A stretch of 7,616 nucleotides of DNA, taken from NCBI GenBank assembly GCA_900752625.1, contig CAADWC010000202.1, forward strand, positions 1-7,616. The letters are read 5' to 3'. Of the stretch, positions 1-6,064 are shown piece by piece (position 1 is the stretch's first letter; each line of letters begins with the position of its first letter). The stretch is from Oscillospiraceae bacterium (GTDB taxonomy: Bacteria; Bacillota; Clostridia; Oscillospirales; Ruminococcaceae). Below the pieces are notes generated by a model. The model made no database searches. It saw only the letters and a list, made by a program, of their open reading frames with translations, and was not told the origin of the DNA. Position numbers and translations under genes: made by a program.

Positions 1-595
1 CGGCGAGGATAGCAAGGAAGCCTGCGCCCATTGAAATCCACAGCTGAACGATAATAACTACAGCAAGAATGTAGTTTGTATCGGTCAGGAACTGCTTAGG
101 CGAGTTAAACAGGCCTATATCCATCATAACCGCGTTCAGGTAACCGTAGGAGTCTCCCGAAAGGATCAGCTGCCAGGTTACATAAACGGATGTGGTCATT
201 GACGGAGCGTAGAAAACGAAAGTAAACAGCGTTTTCAGGAAAGGATGCATCTCATTGATCAGCCAAGCAATAAAGAAGCTGAGTATGTATGAGAACGGTC
301 CTGTGAAAATCGCAAATATAAGAGTGTTTCTTACAGCGATCAGGAATACGTCGTCGTTCAAAAACAGCGTATAGAAGTTTGAAAGTCCTATAAACTTCGG
401 TGTCTGTATCATGTTGAAGTTTGTGAAGCCCATAGGAAGCGACATCACAACGGGTACCACAGTAAATATCACAAACAGGATCATGAAGGGCAGAAGCAGA
501 CCATAACAGCCTTTATTGACTTTCATCATATGCCAGGTATAGGCCCACTTTCCCTGCTTGTTCATAGGAGCATCAGGATTGATATTTTTAGCCAT
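1..595 (-). CDS. MalF-type carbohydrate ABC transporter permease (CUT1 family), 3' end outside window
   Basis: This is a membrane subunit of a sugar importer; it should pair with a second (MalG-type) permease and accept substrate from the neighbouring binding protein. My translation from the ATG at 593-595 gives 198 residues before the sequence runs out at base 1. After a polar N-terminus (MAKNINPDAP) there are hydrophobic segments near residues 30-55, 83-112, 120-145 and 175-198. The extracytoplasmic stretch between the first two contains PKFIGLSNF, a hallmark of MalF/LacF/UgpA-type permeases. The fragment stops just before the place where the cytoplasmic EAA loop that docks the ATPase should appear, so that loop cannot be checked. 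A GGGGAG ribosome site lies upstream. The gene starts 20 nt after the binding-protein stop codon, so the two are almost certainly co-transcribed. The substrate cannot be deduced. The family call is strong; an oligosaccharide substrate is inference. Confidence 0.9.
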   Translation of the reverse strand, partial: MAKNINPDAPMNKQGKWAYTWHMMKVNKGCYGLLLPFMILFVIFTVVPVVMSLPMGFTNFNMIQTPKFIGLSNFYTLFLNDDVFLIAVRNTLIFAIFTGPFSYILSFFIAWLINEMHPFLKTLFTFVFYAPSMTTSVYVTWQLILSGDSYGYLNAVMMDIGLFNSPKQFLTDTNYILAVVIIVQLWISMGAGFLAILA

Positions 596-615
596 TAATC
601 ACTCTCCCCTTTCTG

Positions 616-3576
616 TTAAGTATCAAGACCAAGGTCTTGACGCTTACGTGTGATTTCGTCGTTGATATCCTTGTTATACCAGAACAGCGTATCACGGGCG
701 TTCTCATAGTCGTTTACAACCTCGCGGAATGCGTTCATAACGTTACGGGTTACACCGTAAGAAGCAGGAATTACAGGGATTTCGACCTGAGCGAGCAGCT
801 GATCCTTAAGCAGCGCTACCTCGGACGACGTCCATGACAGCTCCTCAAGAGCTTCTACATTAGCAGTATCAAATCTACCCATGGTTCCGAGAACCGCCTC
901 AATGTCGTTACCATAGGAAACCTGAGTTTCCTTTGATGTGAACCACTTGATGAATTCCCATGCCTCATCTCTCTTCTCCTGGTCAAGACGCGTAAAGATT
1001 ACAGCTCCCGAACCCTGAGAGTTAGCGGCGTGATTGATAGTTCCGTCTTCCTGAACCGTTCCGGGAACCGGCTGGAATCCCCAGCATCCCTTGATTTCAG
1101 GAGCAGCTACCGCAAGCTGGTTATAGAAAGTATAGTTCTGAATAACTACAGGCATGTCGCCCTGTCTGAAACGCGTAAATGCGTCGTATGTCTGCTGGAA
1201 ACTGTATGTAGTATAGAACTTTGTCCATGCGTCGAACGCGTCAATAGCTTCCTGGGTGTCAAAGTTCGTCTTTGTCTGTGCTTCGTCGTAGAAGCTTACG
1301 CCCTGCTGAAGCAGCATCATTGCGAAAGTATTTCCCGCTTCAATAATAGGCGAAACGTAAGTGGTACCGCCTACGCTGGTAAGAACCGGAAGAATAAGTC
1401 CGATTTCCATATAGTTCCTCTGAAGCGTAGGAAGCGTTTCTATCAGACCGTCCCATGTGTTAAGGTCGGTTGCCGGATCGATTCCGTATTCAGAAAGAAC
1501 GTCGGAACGATAAAACAGCATCGGGAACGTCTGTGAAACGGGGAGTCCGTAGGTTCCGCCATTATACTCGTAAAGCACGGTCGCCTGAGGCGAAAACCTC
1601 TGCTTTACCTCTTCAAAGTCGGAATACTGGGAAACGTCAACAAGAACTCCTCTTGCCGCCAGCTGGATAGGGAAGTCGCCTCCAAGGAAGAGAGCCAGAT
1701 CCGGACCTTTTCCGGCAAAAGTCGCCTCAACGATACCGCCCTGAACAAGCTGCAGATTGATCTTTGTCTTAGCAGTAGGATTATACTCGTTGTTTACAAG
1801 ATTCTGAACTACAAGGGCGTTATCACGTCCGAGTGTGATCCAGCATGTCATTGAATCGCTGCCGTCATCCACGGAAAGCGAGTTGTAGTCCTCAAAGAAG
1901 GAGCCTATAAACGCCCTGAAACCGAACGACATTGCCGAGAAGAACGATGAATCGCAGGATGAAAATTCCTTATCGGCGGTTGCGATTTCGATCATGTCCA
2001 GCTCAAGAGGCTGTGCGCGGTACTGGTTTATCCACGATGAAACTGATGTAACATTATCCTTTATCTGAGACATCATCTGAGGAATTCTGTCCGGCTTTTC
2101 AACGCACTTGTCAAGTACGATCGCAAGCTTATCAAGAGTTACGGCTTCGGTACCGGCCTGACCGGAAAGCTCCTCGATTTTATTCATCTGCTCTCTGAGC
2201 ATATCAGAATAGGATTGAAAATCATCAACGATTCCGGGAATCGAAGTGTCTATCATATAGTTGTTGTATTCGTCGGGATCCGGACCTGTTATCTGACGGA
2301 TCTGTCTGTAATAGCTGTTTACGTTATAAACAATCTCGTCCAGATCTCCCATGATCTCGCCGATCTCTCCGGGGATCGCCTCAAGCGTAAGCTCATGGGT
2401 ACCGGCCTCCAGATAGAAATACATTTCCTCGCCGCTGGCTGTTGACGGAACCGTAAGCTGCCAGTCGGTGCTGTAGTAGAACTTGATCTGCTCCGACTCG
2501 GCGTTAGGAACTACTCCGTCTATGTAAAGACGTCGGTTAGAATACATTCCTCTCTGGGAATCCTGCCTTGCGCGGATTCCTATTTTGTAGTATCCGTCCT
2601 CAGTCACATTAAACTTCCAGGTAATTGCCTGAGTGGACTGAGTCCAGCTTTCTTTGCCTATGGTATTGTATTTGGTCTTTGTAGGGCTGTTTCCCGTTGC
2701 CGACGAAGTAACATAAGAGTTTCTGTCGTTGGTGGGGAACAAGGTTCTGTCAGATTTATAATCTGCATTTTCGCCCTCAAGCTTTATAACATCGGCGCTT
2801 GTCGCATTTATTTCCTCGCTGCTGGGTGCAACATAAGGATCTGCGGTCTTATACTGATAAAGCTTAAGATATTTAAGCGCAAACTGAGCCTTTGTGGACT
2901 GAAGCGTCAATGTATGCTTTCCGGCCTCGATATAAAATTCAAGCGGTTCATTGAAAAGTCCGTCAATATCCTTAAGAGGAGAAGTCTGCCAGCATACTTC
3001 CTCGACCTGTCCGGGACGAATATCGTTACCCTTTGCGTCCTGCTGAATTTCGGTTTCGTTTACCCATCTCTTTGAAAGCGTAATTCTCGATGCAGTCGTA
3101 TACGGACAAACATCATCGATCAGAAGCGCAAACTCAACGGAAGTCGTTCCTCCGGCAAGAGCCTCGTAGCAAGCTTCAATATTGTATACTCCCGATTCCG
3201 ATACCTCGAATTCAAAAGTAACGCTGCCCTCCTGATTTGCCCACTGCATAACGTTGTCCTCGCCGTCTACAGAAGTGACGGAAATTTCAGCGTCATCGCT
3301 TTTGCTTACAAAATCGGCTCCGTTAATGATAACTTCCTGATCGGGTCTGGCCGCATCGGCATACTTCTTTACATAATTGCTGTATGCGTTTTCACGGTTG
3401 CTGGCGTCAACCAGCTCGGCAGAAACCCCCTGAGTGCCTAGAGTGCTGTCGTCTGTAGCTTCTGCCGCCGAACCGTCAGTCTGCTCAGCGTCTGCAAGTA
3501 CGGTTATGCAGCTTGTCGCCGCAAGCGCTATTGCCAGTGCAGATGAAATAACACGCCTAAACATTGTGTTTTTCAC
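616..3576 (-). CDS. Large secreted solute-binding protein (SBP family 1) with two N-terminal CBM-like beta-sandwich domains
   Basis: This 986-residue protein should capture a carbohydrate outside the cell and hand it to the adjacent permease. Ordinary family members are about 400-500 residues. Visible layout: a signal peptide (residues 1-30: MKNTMFRR, hydrophobic core, then A-D-A at 28-30); a first beta-sandwich-like module at about 82-243, ending in the CBM35/CBM6-style pattern YIEAGKHTLTL (215-225); a second at about 264-400, ending in YLEAGTHELTLEA; a mostly helical stretch at about 401-570; and the type 1 binding-protein core from about 575, with GPDLALF (624-630), FPIQLAARGVLVDVS and GTYGLPVS (674-681). 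The start codon is GTG: AGGTGG at 3585-3590 lies 8 nt upstream of it, whereas the ATG at codon 5 would be 20 nt away. Export may be by signal peptidase I (after A30) or as a lipoprotein on C23 (preceded by A-T-S, a weak lipobox). The CBM assignment rests on sequence pattern only. Confidence 0.9.
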   Translation of the reverse strand: MKNTMFRRVISSALAIALAATSCITVLADAEQTDGSAAEATDDSTLGTQGVSAELVDASNRENAYSNYVKKYADAARPDQEVIINGADFVSKSDDAEISVTSVDGEDNVMQWANQEGSVTFEFEVSESGVYNIEACYEALAGGTTSVEFALLIDDVCPYTTASRITLSKRWVNETEIQQDAKGNDIRPGQVEEVCWQTSPLKDIDGLFNEPLEFYIEAGKHTLTLQSTKAQFALKYLKLYQYKTADPYVAPSSEEINATSADVIKLEGENADYKSDRTLFPTNDRNSYVTSSATGNSPTKTKYNTIGKESWTQSTQAITWKFNVTEDGYYKIGIRARQDSQRGMYSNRRLYIDGVVPNAESEQIKFYYSTDWQLTVPSTASGEEMYFYLEAGTHELTLEAIPGEIGEIMGDLDEIVYNVNSYYRQIRQITGPDPDEYNNYMIDTSIPGIVDDFQSYSDMLREQMNKIEELSGQAGTEAVTLDKLAIVLDKCVEKPDRIPQMMSQIKDNVTSVSSWINQYRAQPLELDMIEIATADKEFSSCDSSFFSAMSFGFRAFIGSFFEDYNSLSVDDGSDSMTCWITLGRDNALVVQNLVNNEYNPTAKTKINLQLVQGGIVEATFAGKGPDLALFLGGDFPIQLAARGVLVDVSQYSDFEEVKQRFSPQATVLYEYNGGTYGLPVSQTFPMLFYRSDVLSEYGIDPATDLNTWDGLIETLPTLQRNYMEIGLILPVLTSVGGTTYVSPIIEAGNTFAMMLLQQGVSFYDEAQTKTNFDTQEAIDAFDAWTKFYTTYSFQQTYDAFTRFRQGDMPVVIQNYTFYNQLAVAAPEIKGCWGFQPVPGTVQEDGTINHAANSQGSGAVIFTRLDQEKRDEAWEFIKWFTSKETQVSYGNDIEAVLGTMGRFDTANVEALEELSWTSSEVALLKDQLLAQVEIPVIPASYGVTRNVMNAFREVVNDYENARDTLFWYNKDINDEITRKRQDLGLDT

Positions 3577-3743
3577 TTATGAATCCACCTTTCCTAATTA
3601 TTTGCAAATATTTTTCCTGAAGAAAACGTTCTATAATCCTACATTTATAATAGTATAGCTGCGTATCCCTCAAAAGCTGTATTAAGGTCCCAGCGGACCT
3701 GAAAGCAGCGTGCGCTGCCGTGAAAATAAGTAACTCATAAGAT
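3577..3743 (-). promoter_or_regulatory. Intercistronic region with two tandem hairpins, then a possible internal promoter for the binding-protein gene
   Basis: Read on the minus strand after the ATPase stop codon, there is a hairpin at 3705-3718 (arms GCAGC/GCTGC, 4-nt loop) and a second at 3685-3700 (arms AGGTCC/GGACCT, 4-nt loop). Neither is followed by a run of U, so they are not convincing terminators; RNA-stabilising or processing elements are more likely. Next comes a possible sigma-A promoter, TTGAGG (3668-3673), 18 bp, TATAAA (3644-3649), which would start transcription near 3637. A 12-bp palindrome TATTTGCAAATA lies at 3599-3610, close to the AGGTGG ribosome site. This layout would allow more binding protein than ATPase to be made, as is common for importers, but that role is inference. 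Confidence 0.45.
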
Positions 3744-4637
3744 CTATCCGGACTTGAAAAGATAAATTCTCTTATCCTCATCGTCAAGCTCGACCTTTAC
3801 CTTATCTCCTCCCCTGATTTCAAGGGTTTCCATATAATCCTTAGGAAGCTGAAGTCTTCCCGACCTGTCAAGGACCACAAGCTCTTCATGAATATCTCCG
3901 TCCTCGTCCTCGACTCTTACTATATCGCCAAGCTCGTTAAGCTCCTCAACATAGGAGCGCTTTCTTACGATTTCCGAGCTGGTCCTTCCGTCTCTTATCG
4001 CCACGACCCTGTCTATATGGTGTGCAAGCTTAACGTCGTGAGTAACTATCACCACCGTTATTTTTTCGGTTCTGTTAAGCTCTTTGAATATGTCAAGAAT
4101 AACATTTGAAGTTTTGGTATCCACCGAACCGGTCGGCTCATCCGCCAGCAGAAGCCTGGGATTGTTGGCAAGCGCGATCGCTATAGCGACACGCTGCTGT
4201 TCTCCGCCGGACATCTGATCGAGCCTTGAGTTCTTTCTGTGAGAAAGCCCGACCTTTTCAAGCAGCTCCAGCGCCCTTTCTCTTCTGTGCCTCTGGCTTT
4301 TCAGCAGCATAGGAAGCTCAACGTTCTGAACCGCCGTAAGATACGGCACAAGATTTCTGGCGTTGTTCTGCCATACGAAGCCTACGGTATTCCGCTTATA
4401 TTCCATATAGTCCTTATCGGTGAATTTAAGCAGATTCTTGCCGTCTACAAACAGGTTTCCGGCAGAAGGCTTGTCAAGACCGCCCAGCATGTTGAGCAGC
4501 GTTGATTTTCCGCTGCCTGAATTACCGACGATCGCCATAAGCTCCCCGCGTTCCACATCCAGATCAAGACCCTGCAATGCGACGACCTCGATCTCGTCTG
4601 TCTTGTAAATTTTCACCAAGTTTTCACACCTAATCAT
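3744..4637 (-). CDS. LolD/MacB-class ABC ATPase fused to a C-terminal AbrB/SpoVT-like domain
   Basis: This 297-residue ATPase has a complete nucleotide-binding domain: Walker [10 protein letters not shown] (38-46), Q-loop Q90 in WQNNARN, signature SGGEQQR (143-149), Walker B LLLADEP (162-168) and H-loop H200 in VTHD. The family is the short-ATPase group that drives FtsX/MacB/LolCDE-type permeases; it is not MalK. After the ATPase core come an acidic linker (about 225-250) and a C-terminal module at about 252-293. That module matches the AbrB swapped-hairpin pattern: [11 protein letters not shown], then [12 protein letters not shown], then RIYL. AbrB-type modules dimerise and often bind DNA; what this one does is unknown. 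I chose the ATG at 4637 because [12 protein letters not shown] is the usual ATPase beginning. The frame is open to 4730, but that extension would overlap the upstream gene. The ribosome site is weak, so translational coupling to the upstream ATPase (46-nt gap) is plausible. Confidence 0.88.
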   Translation of the reverse strand: MIRCENLVKIYKTDEIEVVALQGLDLDVERGELMAIVGNSGSGKSTLLNMLGGLDKPSAGNLFVDGKNLLKFTDKDYMEYKRNTVGFVWQNNARNLVPYLTAVQNVELPMLLKSQRHRRERALELLEKVGLSHRKNSRLDQMSGGEQQRVAIAIALANNPRLLLADEPTGSVDTKTSNVILDIFKELNRTEKITVVIVTHDVKLAHHIDRVVAIRDGRTSSEIVRKRSYVEELNELGDIVRVEDEDGDIHEELVVLDRSGRLQLPKDYMETLEIRGGDKVKVELDDEDKRIYLFKSG

Positions 4638-4683
4638 GTTTTTCTCATAATCCGGTGGTATTATATTCTCATCGGTATAAACT

Positions 4684-5361
4684 TCACTCAATAATCTCAC
4701 CGTCCTCCAGCGTATAAACGCGGTCGGCAATATCTATCATACTCGGATCGTGAGTAGTCATGATTATTGTCATTTGATGATTGGCTACAAGCTCTTTGAA
4801 AAGCTTTACAACATGAAGCGCGGTAGCTGTGTCAAGCTCGGCCGTAGGCTCATCCGCAAAAACAATATCCGGATTGTGCGCTATCGCCCTCGCTATAGCG
4901 ACTCTCTGCTGCTCTCCGCCCGACATCTCGCCGGGACGGTGAAACATTCTTTTATCAAGATTGACGTTTTTCAGAACCTCACGCACCCGTTTATCCCTCT
5001 GATCGTATGGGTATTTCGCCAGCCTGAGACCGAATTCGACATTCTCATAAGCCGTCATACCCGACATAAGAGCCACCGACTGAAACACAAACGACATTTC
5101 ATACCGCCTTATTTCGTCTCTCTTCTTTTCAGAAAGCCTTGTAATATCCCTGCCGCCGAACATGACCTTTCCCTTGGTAGGCTTGTCAAGCGCGCCCAGA
5201 ATATTAATAAGCGTAGTTTTTCCGCTTCCGGAACGGCCTCTGAGAATTGTGAGCTTGCCTTTTTCTATTTCAATATTTATGTTTTTCAGCGCCGAAACAA
5301 CACTTCCGTCGCCGATTTTAAAATCGCGGCAAAGCTCCTCGGTCGAAAGAATAACATCCAT
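4684..5361 (-). CDS. LolD/MacB-class ABC transporter ATP-binding protein
   Basis: This 225-residue ATPase is the first gene of the minus-strand operon. All motifs are intact: Walker A GRSGSGKTT (42-50), Q-loop Q94 in FVFQSVAL, signature SGGEQQR (147-153), Walker B VFADEP (167-172) followed by the D-loop TAELD, and H-loop H204 in TTHD. It ends right after DGEIIE, so it lacks both the TOBE domain of MalK proteins and the extra domain of its neighbour. It shares overall design with the next gene (3744-4637), suggesting that the two form a heterodimer in one transporter; that is inference. The start at 5361 (MDVILSTEELCRDF) has GGAAAGG 9 nt upstream. The in-frame ATG at 5397 has no ribosome site and would add 12 unlike residues. 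The transported substrate cannot be read from the sequence. Confidence 0.9.
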   Translation of the reverse strand: MDVILSTEELCRDFKIGDGSVVSALKNINIEIEKGKLTILRGRSGSGKTTLINILGALDKPTKGKVMFGGRDITRLSEKKRDEIRRYEMSFVFQSVALMSGMTAYENVEFGLRLAKYPYDQRDKRVREVLKNVNLDKRMFHRPGEMSGGEQQRVAIARAIAHNPDIVFADEPTAELDTATALHVVKLFKELVANHQMTIIMTTHDPSMIDIADRVYTLEDGEIIE

Positions 5362-5457
5362 AAGCGCAAACCTTTCCGAATGAAGAAATATTTTCATGCA
5401 AAATGACTAATAAAATTTTGCCGTAATTTAACGTTTTGCCTAAAAAACCGACAAATC

Positions 5458-5492
5458 TTTGTGCAATATAAACATATAGTGGTTTGCACAAA
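5458..5492 (-). repeat. Inverted repeat in the leader of the ABC operon (9-bp perfect arms)
   Basis: TTTGTGCAA at 5458-5466 is exactly complementary to TTGCACAAA at 5484-5492, with a 17-nt spacer. In the predicted minus-strand leader transcript it could form a 9-bp stem. A second stem, GTGGT (5479-5483) with ACCAC (5497-5501), has its loop over the 5484-5492 arm, so the two cannot form in the simple nested way. As DNA, the arms belong to the same TGTGCA motif family found upstream of the promoter. Whether it acts as an RNA switch or a protein site is not decidable by eye. Confidence 0.5.
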
Positions 5493-5600
5493 AATCACCA
5501 CAATATATAGTGAAATTGTTCAAAAGCCTAACAATTTTGCACAGTTTTAAGGCTGCTTTTTTATCAGATATGTCAAAAAGAGCTCATTTAGCTAATCTTA

Positions 5601-5629
5601 ATTATATCAATTTTAAGGTAGTTTGTCAA
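5601..5629 (-). promoter_or_regulatory. Strong sigma-A-type promoter of the ABC transporter operon
   Basis: On the minus strand, a perfect -35 box TTGACA (5624-5629) is followed after exactly 17 bp by a perfect -10 box TATAAT (5601-5606), preceded by TGA to give an extended -10. Transcription should begin near 5594, giving a leader of about 230 nt before the ATPase start at 5361. Every element matches consensus, which usually means the promoter needs repression. The palindrome just upstream of the -35 fits that. Confidence 0.85.
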
Positions 5630-5634
5630 GTTTA

Positions 5635-5648
5635 CTTAAACGTTTAAG
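5635..5648. promoter_or_regulatory. Perfect 14-bp palindrome, candidate LacI-family operator
   Basis: CTTAAACGTTTAAG reads identically on both strands. A central CG flanked by AAA/TTT half-sites is the usual style of LacI/GalR-family operators, which commonly control sugar transporters. It lies 5 bp upstream of the -35 box, about -41 to -54 from the predicted start site. No regulator gene is in the window, so the protein that binds here is unknown, and activation is as possible as repression. Confidence 0.6.
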
Positions 5649-5650
5649 AG

Positions 5651-5716
5651 TCATGTTTTTTGTGCAACTTTTACATTTGTTTATTATGTCTAATAACATC
5701 TCTTGTTTTTTGTGCA
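5651..5716. repeat. Two 16-bp direct repeats spaced exactly 50 bp
   Basis: The copies at 5651-5666 and 5701-5716 agree at 15 of 16 positions (TCATGTTTTTTGTGCA and TCTTGTTTTTTGTGCA). They sit directly behind the palindrome and the ABC promoter. A 50-bp period is close to five helical turns, so both copies face the same side of the DNA. Related TGTGCA/TGCACA hexamers lie at 5460-5465, 5485-5490 and 5538-5543. They are probably binding sites for an unknown regulator. Confidence 0.55.
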
Positions 5717-5753
5717 TATTGTGTTTCTGAGAGCTAAATCGCTTTGATTTCAA

Positions 5754-5770
5754 ATAAGCTTTAAGCTTAT
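5754..5770. repeat. Perfect inverted repeat with 8-bp arms around one base
   Basis: ATAAGCTT (5754-5761) and AAGCTTAT (5763-5770) are exact complements around T5762. The short spacing suits a dimeric DNA-binding protein better than an RNA hairpin. It lies roughly midway between the two divergent operons, and no function can be assigned. Confidence 0.4.
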
Positions 5771-5932
5771 ATCCATATAATTAACAAAAAATTCAATAAG
5801 GCAAACGTTATTTTTACACAAATACTTTCTTTTGTAGCTAATTAATCTCTTTTTTTACATTAACTGCATTAAAACGCCGGTTTTGCAGCTTCAATTATAT
5901 ATCTGAACGTCAAGATAATTACATTTCCGATT

Positions 5933-5960
5933 TTTACATAGGCCATATAAAATATAAAAT
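5933..5960 (+). promoter_or_regulatory. Possible sigma-A-like promoter for the spoIIA operon
   Basis: TTTACA (5933-5938), a 16-bp spacer and TAAAAT (5955-5960) each match consensus at five of six positions. Transcription would start near 5967, upstream of the hairpin at 5984-6023. In Bacillus subtilis this operon uses sigma-H with Spo0A; I could not find a convincing sigma-H promoter here. In such AT-rich DNA chance matches are common, so this is a weak call. Confidence 0.25.
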
Positions 5961-5983
5961 GGATATGTACAAACAGCTTACGC

Positions 5984-6023
5984 ATAACAGCTTTTGACAG
6001 AATTCTCTGTCGGGAGCTGTTAT
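5984..6023 (+). promoter_or_regulatory. Strong hairpin with U-rich tail in the spoIIA leader (attenuator-like or operator)
   Basis: ATAACAGCT (5984-5992) pairs with AGCTGTTAT (6015-6023), and GACAG (5996-6000) pairs with CTGTC (6007-6011) around a 6-nt loop. The TTT and GGG between the two stems could form G-U pairs in RNA, giving a nearly continuous 17-bp stem. TTATTTTATTC follows, so it resembles an intrinsic terminator with an interrupted U-run. No plus-strand gene lies upstream for it to end. Alternatively it acts as DNA: TTGACA (5994-5999) and TGTTAT (6018-6023), 18 bp apart, would make a promoter inside the dyad. Confidence 0.5.
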
Positions 6024-6064
6024 TATTTTATTCAGAAAACAAACTATACGAAAGGAATGACTTT

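Larger units (their letters stand above)
5362..6064. other. Divergent AT-rich control region without a recognisable gene
   Basis: About 700 bases separate the divergent ATPase and spoIIAA starts. I find no coding region with a ribosome site in either direction. The stretch is markedly AT-rich and dense in symmetric and repeated elements, listed separately: a minus-strand promoter, a LacI-like palindrome, 16-bp direct repeats, several TGTGCA/TGCACA sites, and hairpins near both ends. AACGTT cores also occur at 5430-5435 and 5804-5809. Between about 5770 and 5930 there are only T-runs ending in ACA, with nothing I can name. Confidence 0.7.

Noticed and set aside
637..2445. Plus-strand open frames inside the binding-protein gene
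   Set aside because: They are antisense shadows of a strongly coding minus-strand gene, with no recognisable domains or ribosome sites.
4638..4730. N-terminal extension of the second ATPase up to an ATG at 4730
   Set aside because: The extension overlaps the end of the upstream ATPase by 47 nt and encodes residues unlike any ATPase start; the ATG at 4637 gives the standard beginning.
5362..5397. Longer start at 5397 for the first ATPase
   Set aside because: There is no ribosome site before it, while GGAAAGG is well placed for the ATG at 5361.
5525..5554. AGCCT/AGGCT hairpin with T-runs, considered as a terminator
   Set aside because: The stem is only 5 bp around a 20-nt loop, too weak for an intrinsic terminator on either strand.
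5571..5577. TGTCAAA sequences (here and reverse-complemented within 5994-6000) as Spo0A boxes
   Set aside because: They match the usual TGTCGAA at six of seven positions, but in this AT-rich DNA such matches are expected, and one is simply the -35-like TTGACA.
5959..5997. Twelve-codon ORF MDMYKQLTHNSF, stopping inside the left arm of the spoIIA hairpin, like an attenuation leader peptide
   Set aside because: It has no ribosome site at a usable distance and no repeated regulatory codons, so chance is the simpler explanation.
5900..6064. A sigma-H promoter upstream of spoIIAA
   Set aside because: The only well-placed GAAT (6000-6003) has no AGGA-like -35 at the proper distance, so I cannot support it.
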